The notes beneath the pieces are model-generated. The model saw only the letters and a list, made by a program, of their open reading frames with translations. It was not told where the DNA came from and did not search any database. From positions 15,435,106 through 15,499,105 of the forward strand of contig OZ023196.1 in the NCBI GenBank assembly GCA_963995505.1: 64,000 bases of DNA. Direction: 5' to 3'. The DNA comes from Hypericum androsaemum (taxonomy: Eukaryota > Streptophyta > Magnoliopsida > Malpighiales > Hypericaceae). Shown piece by piece: positions 48,064 through 59,104 of the stretch. Position 1 is the stretch's first letter; each line of letters starts with the position of its first letter. The translations under genes were made by a program, and so were the position numbers.

Positions 48064-49941
48064 CTAGCAAAGACGCACGCGCGATGCGACTGCCGTTTTA
48101 TTTCAAAACTCGCAAGACATATTGTTTATTGATTTTATTTTCTTAATCTGTACTTAAATAAGATATTCTCTTACATATTTAATTACACTATTTTATTTTT
48201 TGATTTATCTAAGACGTCACAATAACTTCTTTGTACACGATATTTTTTGTAAACGTTCTAACTTTATGAGCAACATTACCTCTATATTGATTAACATCTT
48301 TGTGTTATTACTTGAAACACCTATTGAAAATGCATCGTACTCCCGCCACCTCATACTCCCGCTCATCGCCATGGTTGTCGTTGTGGCAGCGGCCTTTCTA
48401 CTGGTCACCTACTCCTGCCACCTCATCCTCCTTATCTGTTAGTTCCGCCAGTGGTGGCGCTGGCGACGGCGCCACAATTTCTAGCTGCCATCATACTCTA
48501 CCATGTTCTCCAACCAAGACCTGCCCCCCTTCCTGTTCTACTATTTCTCCCCTGATAGGGCCGCTGGCTTCCACGTATACTCCCTATACGGGCTTGATGA
48601 CTCTGTCTGTCATCAAGACGATCCCTCTCTCCCTTTACAATTCACCATCGAACGATATTGTTCTGCCAGACTACGCTTTGTGCTTACTTATTTTCGAAGA
48701 GAACGACTACATGATGACTCTCTCGGCCTACTCCCACCCCTTCCACGTGGACTGCATCGACATATAGCTTCGATCCCACACATAACTGTCTCCTCTGCCG
48801 CTATTCCCCCCCCCCCCCTGGGTCCCCGTCATGTCTGCCAGAATCTGCCCATCCCTCGATGATGGAATTCTCATTTTTCGAGGAGTGGGCGACGCGGGTG
48901 AGGAAGTCGGTGTAGGCGGGTAGTCGACAAGGACGAGGCGGAGGCATACGGCGTCGTCGAGGAAGGCATATCTCTCCTTGCACATTGCCACCTCCGGCAG
49001 GTCCTCCAGCTAAGGTAATAGAGGTTGTAATGGATGCATGGACAATTTTGACATTTTCACGTGTGAGACCAAACAGCCTAAAAAGAACGTTCTTTATTAT
49101 AGTAAAATATTCACTTAGCTTTATATGCTTAGCTTTATATATGCACATGTTAATGCTCAATACGTTATTTTATCACTTGATTTTTAATAAAATCAAAAGA
49201 AAATATATGTACTAAAATCAAAAGAATAAAAAAAGTTACAAATACTATTTGAAAGGAGAATCGATCTAATAATTCTTTTTATTTTAAAATAAAGGAAGAA
49301 ACTCTAAAAAAATATGCATTTTAATATGTTAGTTTAGTTAGTATTAACTATTTTATGAGATCCAAAACCTACAAATTAAAAAATCTGTAGTAAACCCGTG
49401 GGATAAAACCTATCACCTCAAAATAGCGCGTTAAAATGCTGCGATGTAGAGTGATAGTGTTTTGTAAGAGATGAAGAAGATGGAACTTTGGCTTGCTGCC
49501 CGTCCTCGTACCTTTATCCCTTCCTCACCTCCACCCCCCAGATACTCTCTCCACTTGACACGTGTCCACTTCCTGCGACCTCTTGGAACAATGAGCTCCT
49601 CTCAAGACAACGGCTCCCCGGTGGCCACCCAGCCTCTCTCAGGTTTTAATTAATTAATTAACTAAAATTACTAATTTGCAAAGCCCTAAACCCTAATTCT
49701 GGAATTTTCCCTCCCTAAGCACTCCCCATTTTGACCATTTCAATTGGAGGTGGGAGGAGCCGAGTGAGGGAAGTGAAAAGGTTGACCAAGGAGATGTACA
49801 TCTTTGTTAGGATCGGCTTGGACGGTAACAGCGTGGCCGACTCATGCAGAAGGTAATAGAGGCTGTAATAGGTGTAAGGGGTAATTCTGACATTTGCACG
49901 TTGCCGGACCAAAAAAGGAAATCCCTTTTATTATAGTAGGA
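48064..49941 (-). mobile_element. Non-autonomous Helitron (1,878 bp) with captured gene fragments
   Basis: On the minus strand the element starts TCCTACTATAATAAAAGGG and ends GCGTCTTTGCTAG, with a GC-rich imperfect palindrome (GCATCGCGCGTGC) a few bases upstream of the CTAG. It sits between A and T with no target duplication; the uninterrupted site ATTAATGATGAGAAGAA is at 15,760 and 24,836. These are the standard marks of plant Helitrons. It encodes no Rep/helicase. Inside are a RING-H2 gene fragment (48,330-48,840), a GC-rich block at about 48,890-49,015 and a short exon-like piece (49,591-49,642) followed by GT. About 85 bp of its 5' end is repeated at 49,021-49,106. Confidence 0.88.
48330..48840 (+). 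pseudogene. ATL-type RING-H2 fragment captured by the Helitron
   Basis: Reading between frames, the order is that of ATL proteins: a hydrophobic stretch (IAMVVVVAAAFLLVTY), a Ser-rich linker, a GLDDSV-like motif (near 48,592), VIKTIPLSLY, then a RING-H2 relic IFEENDYMMTLSAYSHPFHV followed by DCIDI. The first RING cysteine and the one before the first histidine are Tyr (DYALC, AYSH), the Trp codon after DCIDI is TAG, and the last CxxC is frame-shifted. It is a decayed copy of a host gene and unlike the ATL gene at 60.4 kb in detail. Confidence 0.7.
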
Positions 49942-50356
49942 TGAGAAGAACGGTGACAATGCATGCAGTTGGAGCCCTTTACTCCAGAACCCCTCCTGAA
50001 TGATTTGATACATAAACGAATAATGTGAGTTGATTAAACTCAGTAAGATAAACATAAACGAAAATAAAAATAGTAATAAAATCCAGAACATAAAATGAGG
50101 TTACTTAGATATCTAATTTAGCCATCTAACATATAGGACTCTGATGTGCTTGAAAAAGTCGCATTTAACCACATCACTTTTGGGTCATTTTGACCAATTT
50201 TTTAGTCTTTATTATTCGTGTCTAGTGTCTTTTATACCATTTTTTGGTCTGTTGCCTTGAATGGTTTCACTCGTGTGTATTCTGTCTTTTGGAGGTAGGT
50301 CAAGAGTGAGAAGCAGTTGAAGATGCGGAGCTTGGAGTGAGTTTCGTCAAGATGAG
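49942..50356. other. Intergenic repeat and start of a collapsed NUFIP chimera
   Basis: It continues the segment interrupted by the Helitron and matches 15,765-16,165 and 24,840-25,240. The foreign segment that elsewhere leads into the NUFIP tail is cut at about 50,356, where CBR1 exon 7 begins in mid-exon. Confidence 0.6.
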
Positions 50357-51552
50357 GGAATTTTCTGGCAAACCCATCAAGTTCTTCCTGCATGTTTTTG
50401 TCAGAAGTTAGATTGATGTAATTCTAGTGCATTGCTTGAAAGATATGGTCCAAGTTCATATTACAAATGTATAAAACTATTAGAGATTGCCCAATATTAT
50501 GGTTGGTTTATTTACAAGTATGAAAAATACACGACTTTTTTTTTGGGTAAACTAACAAAATTCTCAGAACATGTAGTTTTTAAAAAAAGCTGACCTGCTA
50601 TGCTAGCACATGCAAATGGTACTTAAAAAACAAAATATATCGACATCTTTGGAGGGCGATAACTTGGTCCTCGAGTGTTAGAATAAATTTTTTTAATTTC
50701 ACTTAACTTTTCGACCTCACTACGTAGAGCTCGACACAAACATATGGCCCTTCAAATTTTCTGACGAAGTTATAAAAATACAGTGGAGTGGAAATTGGTT
50801 TCCAGGTTTCAAGATGTAGTTAGAATTACAGCTAATAATAATAACAATAATACGTAAAAGCTTTACCTTCAAAGGATGTCTTGGATTGTGGAATTGGCAT
50901 AAATTAAGTGCACATTGGTCTTGTCTTTTGGGTTTTCTAATACAGCTCTTGCAACCTTTGACACACATAATTAAAATTGAATTAACATTTTTATATCTGA
51001 AAATCAACAATCATGAAAAAAAAACCAAGTAAAATAGACCTGGAACAATGGGGTAATGCCACTTCCTCCACCAACCATCCCAATTGCCCAAATTTGGCCT
51101 GGTTTATAGTTAAATCACCCTTTGCACTAGTAATCATTCTCAACACGTAGCTCTATATTTTTGTTTAAATTAAAACAACTTAACATTTACGTGCTCGAGT
51201 TATTTGTGGATGATATAAATAACTAGGGAACACAATACGAAGCATGGATATGGTACATACCTATGCATGTATTTCAGGGCAAGTTTTCTATAACAGAAAC
51301 AAATAATTCCAAAGTCTAAATAATTAACACGGGACCAATATTTATAGCTAGGAGGACCAACCTTGGTGTATACATGTGATAGGCTTTATGAGATCCAAAG
51401 TTGTAATTTAACGCACACAGATTAATTAATACGACAACTGTTCTTTGTTTGGTCACTTAGAGTTATTCTAACTTAATTAAGGGTCTCAAATTTAAACTAT
51501 TAGAAGCACCAGAGTGTTACATATTTGTTGGGATCTAAATATTGTACTCAAC
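50357..51552 (-). pseudogene. NADH-cytochrome b5 reductase pseudogene, copy 7 (exons 5, 6, part of 7)
   Basis: It matches copy 3 (17,490-18,728) best: part of exon 7, exon 6 with the same missing base, exon 5 with the same shifted acceptor, then intron 4 up to the NUFIP join. No start, flavin domain or C-terminus is left. Confidence 0.85.
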
Positions 51553-51815
51553 TTGAAGTTGGACGACGATTTTGAGTTGATGGACGAAGAAGCTACACGT
51601 TGTGGAGTTTTTGCAGTTGACCCCGAGAATACAGCGGAGAGTTTTCTCCACAAAGATAAGAATCATGATTTGGGTCATTACGATGACGAAGCGAACTACA
51701 ACGACGTTGATAGCACCAGTGATGGCGATGACAAGTATGCTGCCGAATGCGGCATCAACGTGGAGGTCGCTAGCAACATCGAGAATGCAGAGGAAGGTGA
51801 AATCATCGATTGTTG
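51553..51815 (+). pseudogene. NUFIP acidic-tail fragment (copy 8)
   Basis: It runs from DDFELMDEE to EEGEIIDC and TGA, with the same 5' join to CBR1 intron 4 as at 18,729. Downstream sequence continues as the NUFIP 3' region into the next CBR1 fragment. There is no start codon. Confidence 0.8.
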
Positions 51816-52064
51816 AATTAAACAGTGTACATGCATTTGTACTTGGTTTCCTAATGTCAATATGTAACAAGATATTCCCTGAACTATCCTTTCTTGGAAC
51901 GAAGAAAAGAAGCGACTGTTTGGTGTAGAATTGATACTTTTGAGAGAGTTCGTGTTCATTTGCAGCAATAGCTGTAATTATTAGTATTATCAGCCACATA
52001 CTTATTCTTAATGACAAAGCAAATATTAGTAAGAAGAACCCATGTAATAAGCTTGATAAGCTTG

Positions 52065-52531
52065 TTAGAACTGGAACTACATTTGTGAAGTGTAGCCCAG
52101 TGCATTAAGATGAGCAGCTGCAGTCTCGTTCATCCCTAGTGGGCCACATCTCAGAATCTGCAAATTTAAACCTAGCTAAATCAGCATACGCACCAAGGAA
52201 GACGTTACTCTTTCCGTGAAAGATACCATTGGAAGAATTGTTTCTCTATTGATGTCTGACCATCATCGACGATAGACTAGTCATAGCCCGTGATATAATA
52301 GCAGATATTATGAGCATTTTCGATATTTATAAACAAGACGAGTAAATTCGGAAAGAGACCTGAATATTTGAGGCTGGGGCTGGACAATGTTGTTGAATGT
52401 TCTCCTTGGTCACATGGCCAACCCCACCGTTCCAATCCTGTGGAGGCTGCCAATTTTGACCCACAAGAATTGAGAAATTGTTCTCTAATGTTGCAATGAA
52501 TTGACATGACTTAAACCTAAGGTAAGAGCTG
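52065..52531 (-). pseudogene. NADH-cytochrome b5 reductase pseudogene, copy 8 (exons 8 and 9)
   Basis: Exon 9 (TAA at 52,065-52,067) keeps its acceptor and exon 8 is complete. The match to the array ends at about 52,531 in intron 7. This is the right-hand border of the duplication array; nothing beyond it is repeated elsewhere in the window apart from transposons. Confidence 0.87.
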
Positions 52532-54640
52532 GTGAACGAAACCAATCCACTCATCAAATAAATAATTAATTTCTCTTCCATCAAACTACTATTCAATCTA
52601 ACCTAATCCATCCCAATCTTTTATCATCTTTATTGGTGATCTCATCTAATTCGCTCACCAAATAAAAAATTATTTTCTCTATCATCCACATATTATCTAT
52701 AATTTAATTTATGTTTACATATAAATTGCAATGAATATATAAAATTATGCATCCATAAATATATAATTACTACTGCTGAATTTTAATTTTTATAACCACA
52801 CAAATAATATCCACCAGTATATATTTTAACGAATAATATTGTTTCATGTATCATTAGAATTGAATTAGGATTAAAAAAAAAGTGGTCAATCGCCGCTCGG
52901 TTGGCCGAGCCAATCGGCCTATTTCATTTCCCTTTCTATTTTTTTTTAATTTTCCTTTGTCTTCTAGCTGTGCTCACCAATAAACTCACCAATAATTTTT
53001 TTAATTTTAAAGTAGATGAACAAACCTTAAAAAAAGTATAGTAGATGAACGCGCAACTATTTCCAACCATCATGGCCATTTGCTTAATACCCCATAAATA
53101 AATTTTAAACAACGGAACCACAATCATTATTCTTTTAATTACAAACGCATCAGAATTCCTCGATCGAGTTTGGCGTTCAAATTATTTTATTATAGAGATT
53201 CGTTGATCATGTGGTGCCCAAATCCATGACATACGTGCATTTTGCATACGCAATTTAAGGCTACATCATCGCGCATTTTTATTTTCTGTTTTCCTTTTTC
53301 ACTTGAGCTCCGCTGCAATAAATAATCCTCTATAAATTTTCTCAAAAAAATATAATATATAATAAACAAAATCGTGCAACGTCAAAGGAATTTATATCGA
53401 TGTCAGCAGTTTCGAGGGACCGCTCCGTATTGTTATACCAAAAAAAAAATACAAAATAAAGTGATATTTATATTGTATGCATGATTATTCAGACCGGAGT
53501 AGACCAGACAATTGAAAGGGAGTGGGACTGTGGGAGTGTACAACTCTTAAATTTTGGTAGAATATGGGACCAGTGACGTGTGACGTGAGGTTATTCATAC
53601 TTATAATTATTAATTACACAACCAAACCAAATAAAGCGTCCATCTCTTCTATGTTACCTTCCGAGGCCAAGCTGCATAACTGTCCTTTACCAAAAAAATA
53701 TCAATGGTTTAAAATTGTGGTTCAACTGGTCTCACTACTGCTCGGAATCAATTTTACGTATTTTTTGAATGAAAAGGGATTTTAGTTTGAAGCTCAAAAT
53801 CTGGCCGGACTGCCCAGTCGAACATCTCCGAGTAAATCTGTTTGCCTAGAACAAAAAAATGGAAGACAAAAAAATAACAAAAAGTAAAATGACCAAAAAT
53901 TATGAACAAAAAATAGCAAAAGTTATAAAAGGATCTAATCTACTTCTAGTTTCTATCCAAGCAAAACTGAAATCCACATCCTTAATCTAATTTGTTCATA
54001 GTCGAATCAATGCCTGCACCACTCGAATTGTTAAATTAAGTGATTCTAGACTTACGTAATTAATGTTTAAAATTTTTATTTGGATAAATTGTATATCAAA
54101 ATTGGTAAATATTTAAAATTATTAGATATTTTATTATTTTAATACTAAATTGAACTTATTTCACCAAATTTAATATTTATTAGTATTAAAGAAAAAGTAA
54201 AAAAGTCATGGTCCAATTGGTGGCCCAATCGGGTGAACCAGATTATCAAAAATTTTCGGATCGCCTTTTAGTTTGGTTTTAGAAACATTGCCAATAACTC
54301 TTTATTTATTTTTTAAAATCTCTCTTCGGGGGTTACCAAATAATTACTCTCTATTACTAAATGCTGGATGAGAATCAAACGTCTTACCCGCCATTGATTT
54401 CTCATTACACACGCATCAAGATTTGATAATTCCGTCCAATCGCTTTCTTCTTCTTCTTCTTCCTCTTCCTTTTTCGCATCCACAACCACAAAGGCTATTA
54501 TACTACCATACAAAACAACCTCTTTTACTTTAGACTCACACAAAGTTAAGTCATCTCTCTCTCTGTCTCTCTATGATTGGTAGATTACCTTGGTCTCGTA
54601 CCTGGTCTTGTCCTCCCTGCATTTATTGGGTCATAATACT
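52532..54640. other. AT-rich intergenic region, no gene seen
   Basis: No open frame resembles a known family. A TTC-rich run lies at about 54,443-54,475. Two stretches (near 53,800-53,830 and 54,210-54,250) carry GCCCAGTCGAAC- and GCCCAATCGGGTGAACC-like words typical of dispersed plant repeats, but ends were not found. The last part is upstream of the MLO gene. Confidence 0.5.
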
Positions 54641-54650
54641 GATCACCCTC

Positions 54651-54652
<2 letters not shown>

Positions 54653-54694
<42 letters not shown>
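54653..54694. repeat. AT dinucleotide microsatellite upstream of MLO
   Basis: A pure AT run of about 42 bp lies some 50 bp before the MLO start codon, where a TATA box or leader would be expected. Confidence 0.9.
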
Positions 54695-54697
<3 letters not shown>

Positions 54698-55378
54698 CGG
54701 TTGGACTTGGAGGGAATAATTTGAACATCACGCAGTTAGCCATAGATGAAGAAGTCTAAGGTGGCGGCAGCGGCAGCGGCGGCATTATTAGCCGGAGCGT
54801 TGTGGCTATCCTCCACGGCGGCGGCGGCGGCGGCAAGCGAGAGCAGCGGCACGCAGAGGGAGCTCGACCGGACACCCACGTGGGCCGTGGCATCCGTATG
54901 CGCGGTCATCGTCATCATCTCCATCCTCCTCGAGATGTTCCTCCACAACCTCGGATCCGTACCTACAATACCTACCTCCATTTCCTATTAATTAATTTGT
55001 ATGATCATCAATTCACTTGCTTCAAAAATGTGCTCTTTTTTTTCTTCTTCTTCTCTATCTATAGTTCTTGACTAACCGGAACAAGAGAGATCTTTTCGAG
55101 GCCTTGGAGAAGGTCAAAGCTGGTCTGTAACTAAGCTCGTTCCGTTCTTTATCTAACAGTTGCCACAGATAATAATTATATCTAATCTAATTGCAAATTG
55201 CATGCTTGGTTGGCAGAGCTGATGATAGTGGGGTTCATCTCTCTGTTGCTGACATTCGGACAGAGTTACATCACCAAAATCTGCATACCCTCTAAGGCCG
55301 CCGACACCATGCTTCCATGTAAGCTGCCTAATCCGATAGACACTTCCGGTGGTGATGATGATCAGGAGGAACATGACG

Positions 55379-56359
55379 TTGGAGAATTGGTTTTTAATCA
55401 ATGGCAGAGGTTGACTCAATACATTTGAGTGTATTGGGTTTTGGACCTGAATATTAGTAGGCAATTTTGAGCTAATATAATTTGAGGTCACACCATTTGA
55501 TTTTGGGTGTTTGTGAGATCAATGCGAAGTTCGTTGACTAAGTTTCGTAACGATATAAAATACTTGCGGAAAAAATCAATTCACTGTGTGAATGAAAAAT
55601 TGGCTTAAAGGTGGTATGGCTACGAGTTGCGAGTTTATAGGTTTTGTGGGAATTGTTACAGGTTCCAGAGCCTTATTCTTTTGGAACTGGGCCGGACCTG
55701 TTGAAGCGATTCTAGGCCCAAAAATCCGTTGGGCTTCTGCCTACACAAGCCCGTGCTCTAGAAACTTCTTCCCCTTCTAGATACCATTTGAATTTAAATT
55801 TGAAATTTAAGTTCATGAGTAAAAGCCTATTAAATTTGGGATTTTATGGCTTTTGTAACAACTCATTTATTCACCTAATGAATGGGCTAGTTAATGGCCA
55901 TATTAAATCCGGATTTAAATGTTGGAGGTCCTAGGCTCCTATAAAAAGAGCCCTCCTCCTCCATTCCAAATCACTCCAAGCTCACACTCTTCCTTGAGCT
56001 CTCTACTTCTCTCCCTCTAGATCATAGCATTCTTCTCTTGCATAAAAGAGTCGGAGTTCTACACTACCAAAGGTTTGAAAGGTTTGCTATAGTGCTTCTT
56101 ATAGCACTCGTGATTGTGCGTTGTACCTTGAGAGCTCTATTACCCACGGAGGCCTGAAGCAGATAAGCGGATAATAAGAGTTTAAGGGCATACGGTTAAA
56201 CCGTAGCCTCATCCAAGATTCTATCCGAAAGTCACTACCTTGAAGACGACGGTTTACACACTTAGCTTCAATTGTGATCGTGAGCATTCTCTAAACTCCT
56301 CTCTTTATATTCTTACGATTTATATTTACATGATCATACCATAATTTACTAATATTTGT
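55379..56359 (+). mobile_element. Insertion in MLO exon 3, probably a solo LTR (~981 bp)
   Basis: ATGACG ends the left exon half (55,373-55,378) and starts the right (56,360-56,365). Removing the insert and one copy rejoins the exon in frame (EEHD-GHRRLLSSS), so these are the insertion borders to within a base. A TATA-like CCTATAAAAAGAGCCC at about 55,942 followed by a CT-rich leader fits a plus-strand LTR promoter. The tips (TTGGAG at the left, TTTGT at the right) are not the usual TG...CA, and no primer site is seen, so the class is uncertain. Reading into it gives a TGA at about 55,426. Confidence 0.75.
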
Positions 56360-56440
56360 ATGACGGCCATCGCAGGCTGCTCTCGTCGTCCCACCACCGA
56401 TTCCTCGCCTCCGCTGACTCCTCTTCTAAGTGCAAGAAGG

Positions 56441-56872
56441 TGTTGGGAAATAACCCACTTTCCCGTGGACCCAAACAACGCAGCGAACAAGACAGGAGCA
56501 AGATCTACGAACACAAGGAAGAGATCGACCACGACTACGAGTAAAGAAAACCAACAGTCAAACAAGAACAACAGATTTGGTAACCCGGTTCGATCTTGAA
56601 CGATCTACGTCCGGGGGCGTACCAAGCCAGGAGATTTCACTATATCAAGCTCGATCTACACTTTGGAGCTACACAGGCTCAACAATGGTAGTTTCTCTCT
56701 CCTCCTCTCTCTCTCTCTCTCTCTCTAGAAACGTCTCTCTGTCTCTGCCAGGAAGAAGAAGAAGAAGTACAGTGACAGAGAACGGGTATTTATAGTGCCA
56801 ACACGCAGGTCGATCCCAGTTCTGGACGGGGACTACGCCCCCCCGCGGTGTCCGAAGTCTCCATACCCAACA
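56441..56872 (-). mobile_element. Solo Copia-type LTR at the MLO exon 3 splice donor (432 bp)
   Basis: It starts TGTTGGG and ends CCCAACA, with GAAGG on both sides (56,436-56,440 and 56,873-56,877). Read on the minus strand it has CACTATAAATACCC about 80 bp from its start and, further on, GGTACGCCCCCGGACGTAG, the kind of string found in Copia U5 regions. No internal domain is present. The left target copy carries the last bases of the exon (AAG) plus the G of the donor. Confidence 0.88.
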
Positions 56873-59104
56873 GAAGGTCCGCTCCTCCCTAACCATCTGT
56901 TGAATTTACACTTCATTTTCTAAGTGCTAGGGACCTCACTAACCTTGATTGTTCTTCTCTGCTGCAGGGATATGAACCACTAATATCTCTCAGCGGACTG
57001 CACCAATTGCACATCCTCATCTTCTTCTTAGCTCTAATTCACGTGATCTACAGCTTTGCAACTATGATTCTAGGAAGATTGAAGGTAAACCCTCCTCTGT
57101 GTGTGTTTGTGAAGTTCACTATTTTGCAGTAACTGAACTCTCAACTATTATGCCAGCTTCGAGGGTGGAAGGAGTGGGAGAAAGAGACTCAATCCAATGA
57201 TTACGAGTTTTCGAATGGTCTGCTGTCCACTCTCGTAACATTAATCCGACCCTTGGCGAAGAAAATGATTCTCATATGCTCTTCCTTTCTCATTGTGCAG
57301 ATCCTTCAAGATTCTGTTTTACTCATGAGACATCTTTCGTGAGAGCTCACACAAGCTTCTGGACTAAAATTCCAGTCTTCTTTTACATCGTAAGCCCGAT
57401 CGTTTCTATATGGCTCGTTTCGTATTGAGACCGAATGTAGAAACTATTGAGAAACTGTGTGGTGTATGCAGGGGTCTTTCTTGAAACAGTTTTTCAGATC
57501 AGTTACCAAGACAGACTACATGACAATGCGCAATGGTAAGTTCCCTTACTGCAAAATTAAGTACATCAAAGTGCTCAACATGATGGATCATACGTCACAC
57601 TGATGATTGCTTTAGGTTCACTTAGCCCCCGGGAGTCAATTTAACTTTCGGATGTACATCCAACGGTCCTTAGAAGAAGATTGTTCAAGGTTGTTGTGGG
57701 AGTCAGGTAAGCAAGCGACAAGTGATTTCTTAATTATAAACTTTGACGTTGGCCTCCTCAATTGTTGATTTCCGCGAAAAAAACGTGTCCCCTGTTTTGC
57801 ATTGGCAGTCTGGTCTTATGGGCATCCTTTGTAGTTTTCCTGCTTCTCAATGTCAACGGTAAGAAGCTGTTGTTTGTTGGTGACATCAAGTTGATTCTGT
57901 CGGAGTTACTGACATCTTTTGAACCACACTCTGTTCAGGATGGAGAGCTCTATTTTGGGCTTCTCTGGTCCCGGTAGTTGTAAGAAGTCTTATCCTCGAA
58001 CCTAACCAATTATCCAGCTTGAAATGAAAAAAAAAGATGTTCTCATGCCTAAAAAACTCAATTGCAGATAATCTTAGTGGTCGGAACAAAGCTTCAAGCA
58101 ATTAGGCATGCTGCGGTACAAGGAATGCCCCTTGTTCAAGCCTCAGACAAGCACTTCTGGTTCGGTCGGCCACACTTGATTCTTCATCTCATACATTTTG
58201 CTCTTTTTCAGGTATACGATTCGCTAAGATGAATCCTACAACTTAATTACCTGATCATCGTGCTGGTCTATCCTAGTAATATGCCTACTGATGTCCCTGT
58301 GTGTTACCATGTCCAGAACGCTTTTCAGATAACATACTTCCTGTGGATTTGGGTAATGCATTGCCTACATTGACTTTTACTTTCTTCCGCATCTCTATGC
58401 TGCTAATGTTCACACGCTGCAAAATCTGGTGGGTGCAATATTCGTTCGGGTTGAATTCTTGCTTCCATGAGGATTTAAAGCTTGCAATAATTAAAGTGAC
58501 TTTAGTGTGAGTTATAATTTCAGCATTGTTATATACATTTGCTGATGCAATAGGGGGGGTCAGATTGTGGCCAACTTCCATCTCTTTGCCGGTTGGTTGC
58601 AGGGTCGGAGTTGTGTTTGTTTGCAGCTATGTCACGCTTCCGTTATATGCTCTTGTATCCCAGGTGCGTGAGCAAACAATGTGGCATCTGAATTCTGATG
58701 AATAAACTTGTGTTTCTTTTGTGAATTCCTGAGCCGTGATGTGGTGGCAGATGGGGGAGAGCATGAAGAGAAGTATCTTCGATGAGCAGACGTCGAAAGC
58801 TCTGAAGAAGTGGCACAAGGAAGCAAAGAAGAAGCATGGCAAGATCCCCCGGAGATTGGGAGAAAGCGTGAGCACGATCCCCTCCATCCCCCATAAGCTT
58901 CAACGCTTCAAGACTACGGGGCACTCAACCGGCTCATACAAGTATGATGAGCATGATATGGAGGCGGTGGCTCAGTCACCCGGAACCAGCTACATTGACG
59001 AGGAGGCGATCGAGATGAACGAGCCTCCTAGTCGGGAGGAGGAGGAGACGAGAAACGTAGAGGACTTCTCTTTTGTAAAGCCTGGTCCAGCAAAAGAACC
59101 TTGA

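Larger units (their letters stand above)
54746..59104 (+). pseudogene. MLO: MLO-family gene, disrupted
   Basis: MLO proteins are seven-transmembrane calmodulin-binding proteins, now described as calcium channels, with roles in pollen tube reception and powdery mildew susceptibility. Recognisable exons: 54746-54958, 55065-55122, 55217-55378 continued at 56366-56439, 56968-57084, 57157-57217, 57301-57389, 57472-57535, exon 8 about 57616-57706, 57809-57858, 57939-57979, 58068-58211, 58317-58352, 58439-58506, 58603-58663 and 58751-59104. Landmarks are RTPTWAVASV, GFISLLL, GLHQLHI, RGWKEWEKET, FFRSVTKTDY, DKHFWFGRP, YVTLPLYALV, and the calmodulin-binding part SKALKKWHKEAKKK. Lesions: a 0.98-kb insertion in exon 3, an LTR on the exon 3 donor, a loss at the start of exon 8 plus a two-base gain near 57,689, an in-frame loss of about 12-15 codons in exon 11, and AA for AG at the exon 13 acceptor. 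Upstream exons look like the AtMLO5/7/8/9/10 group, from memory. Confidence 0.9.
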
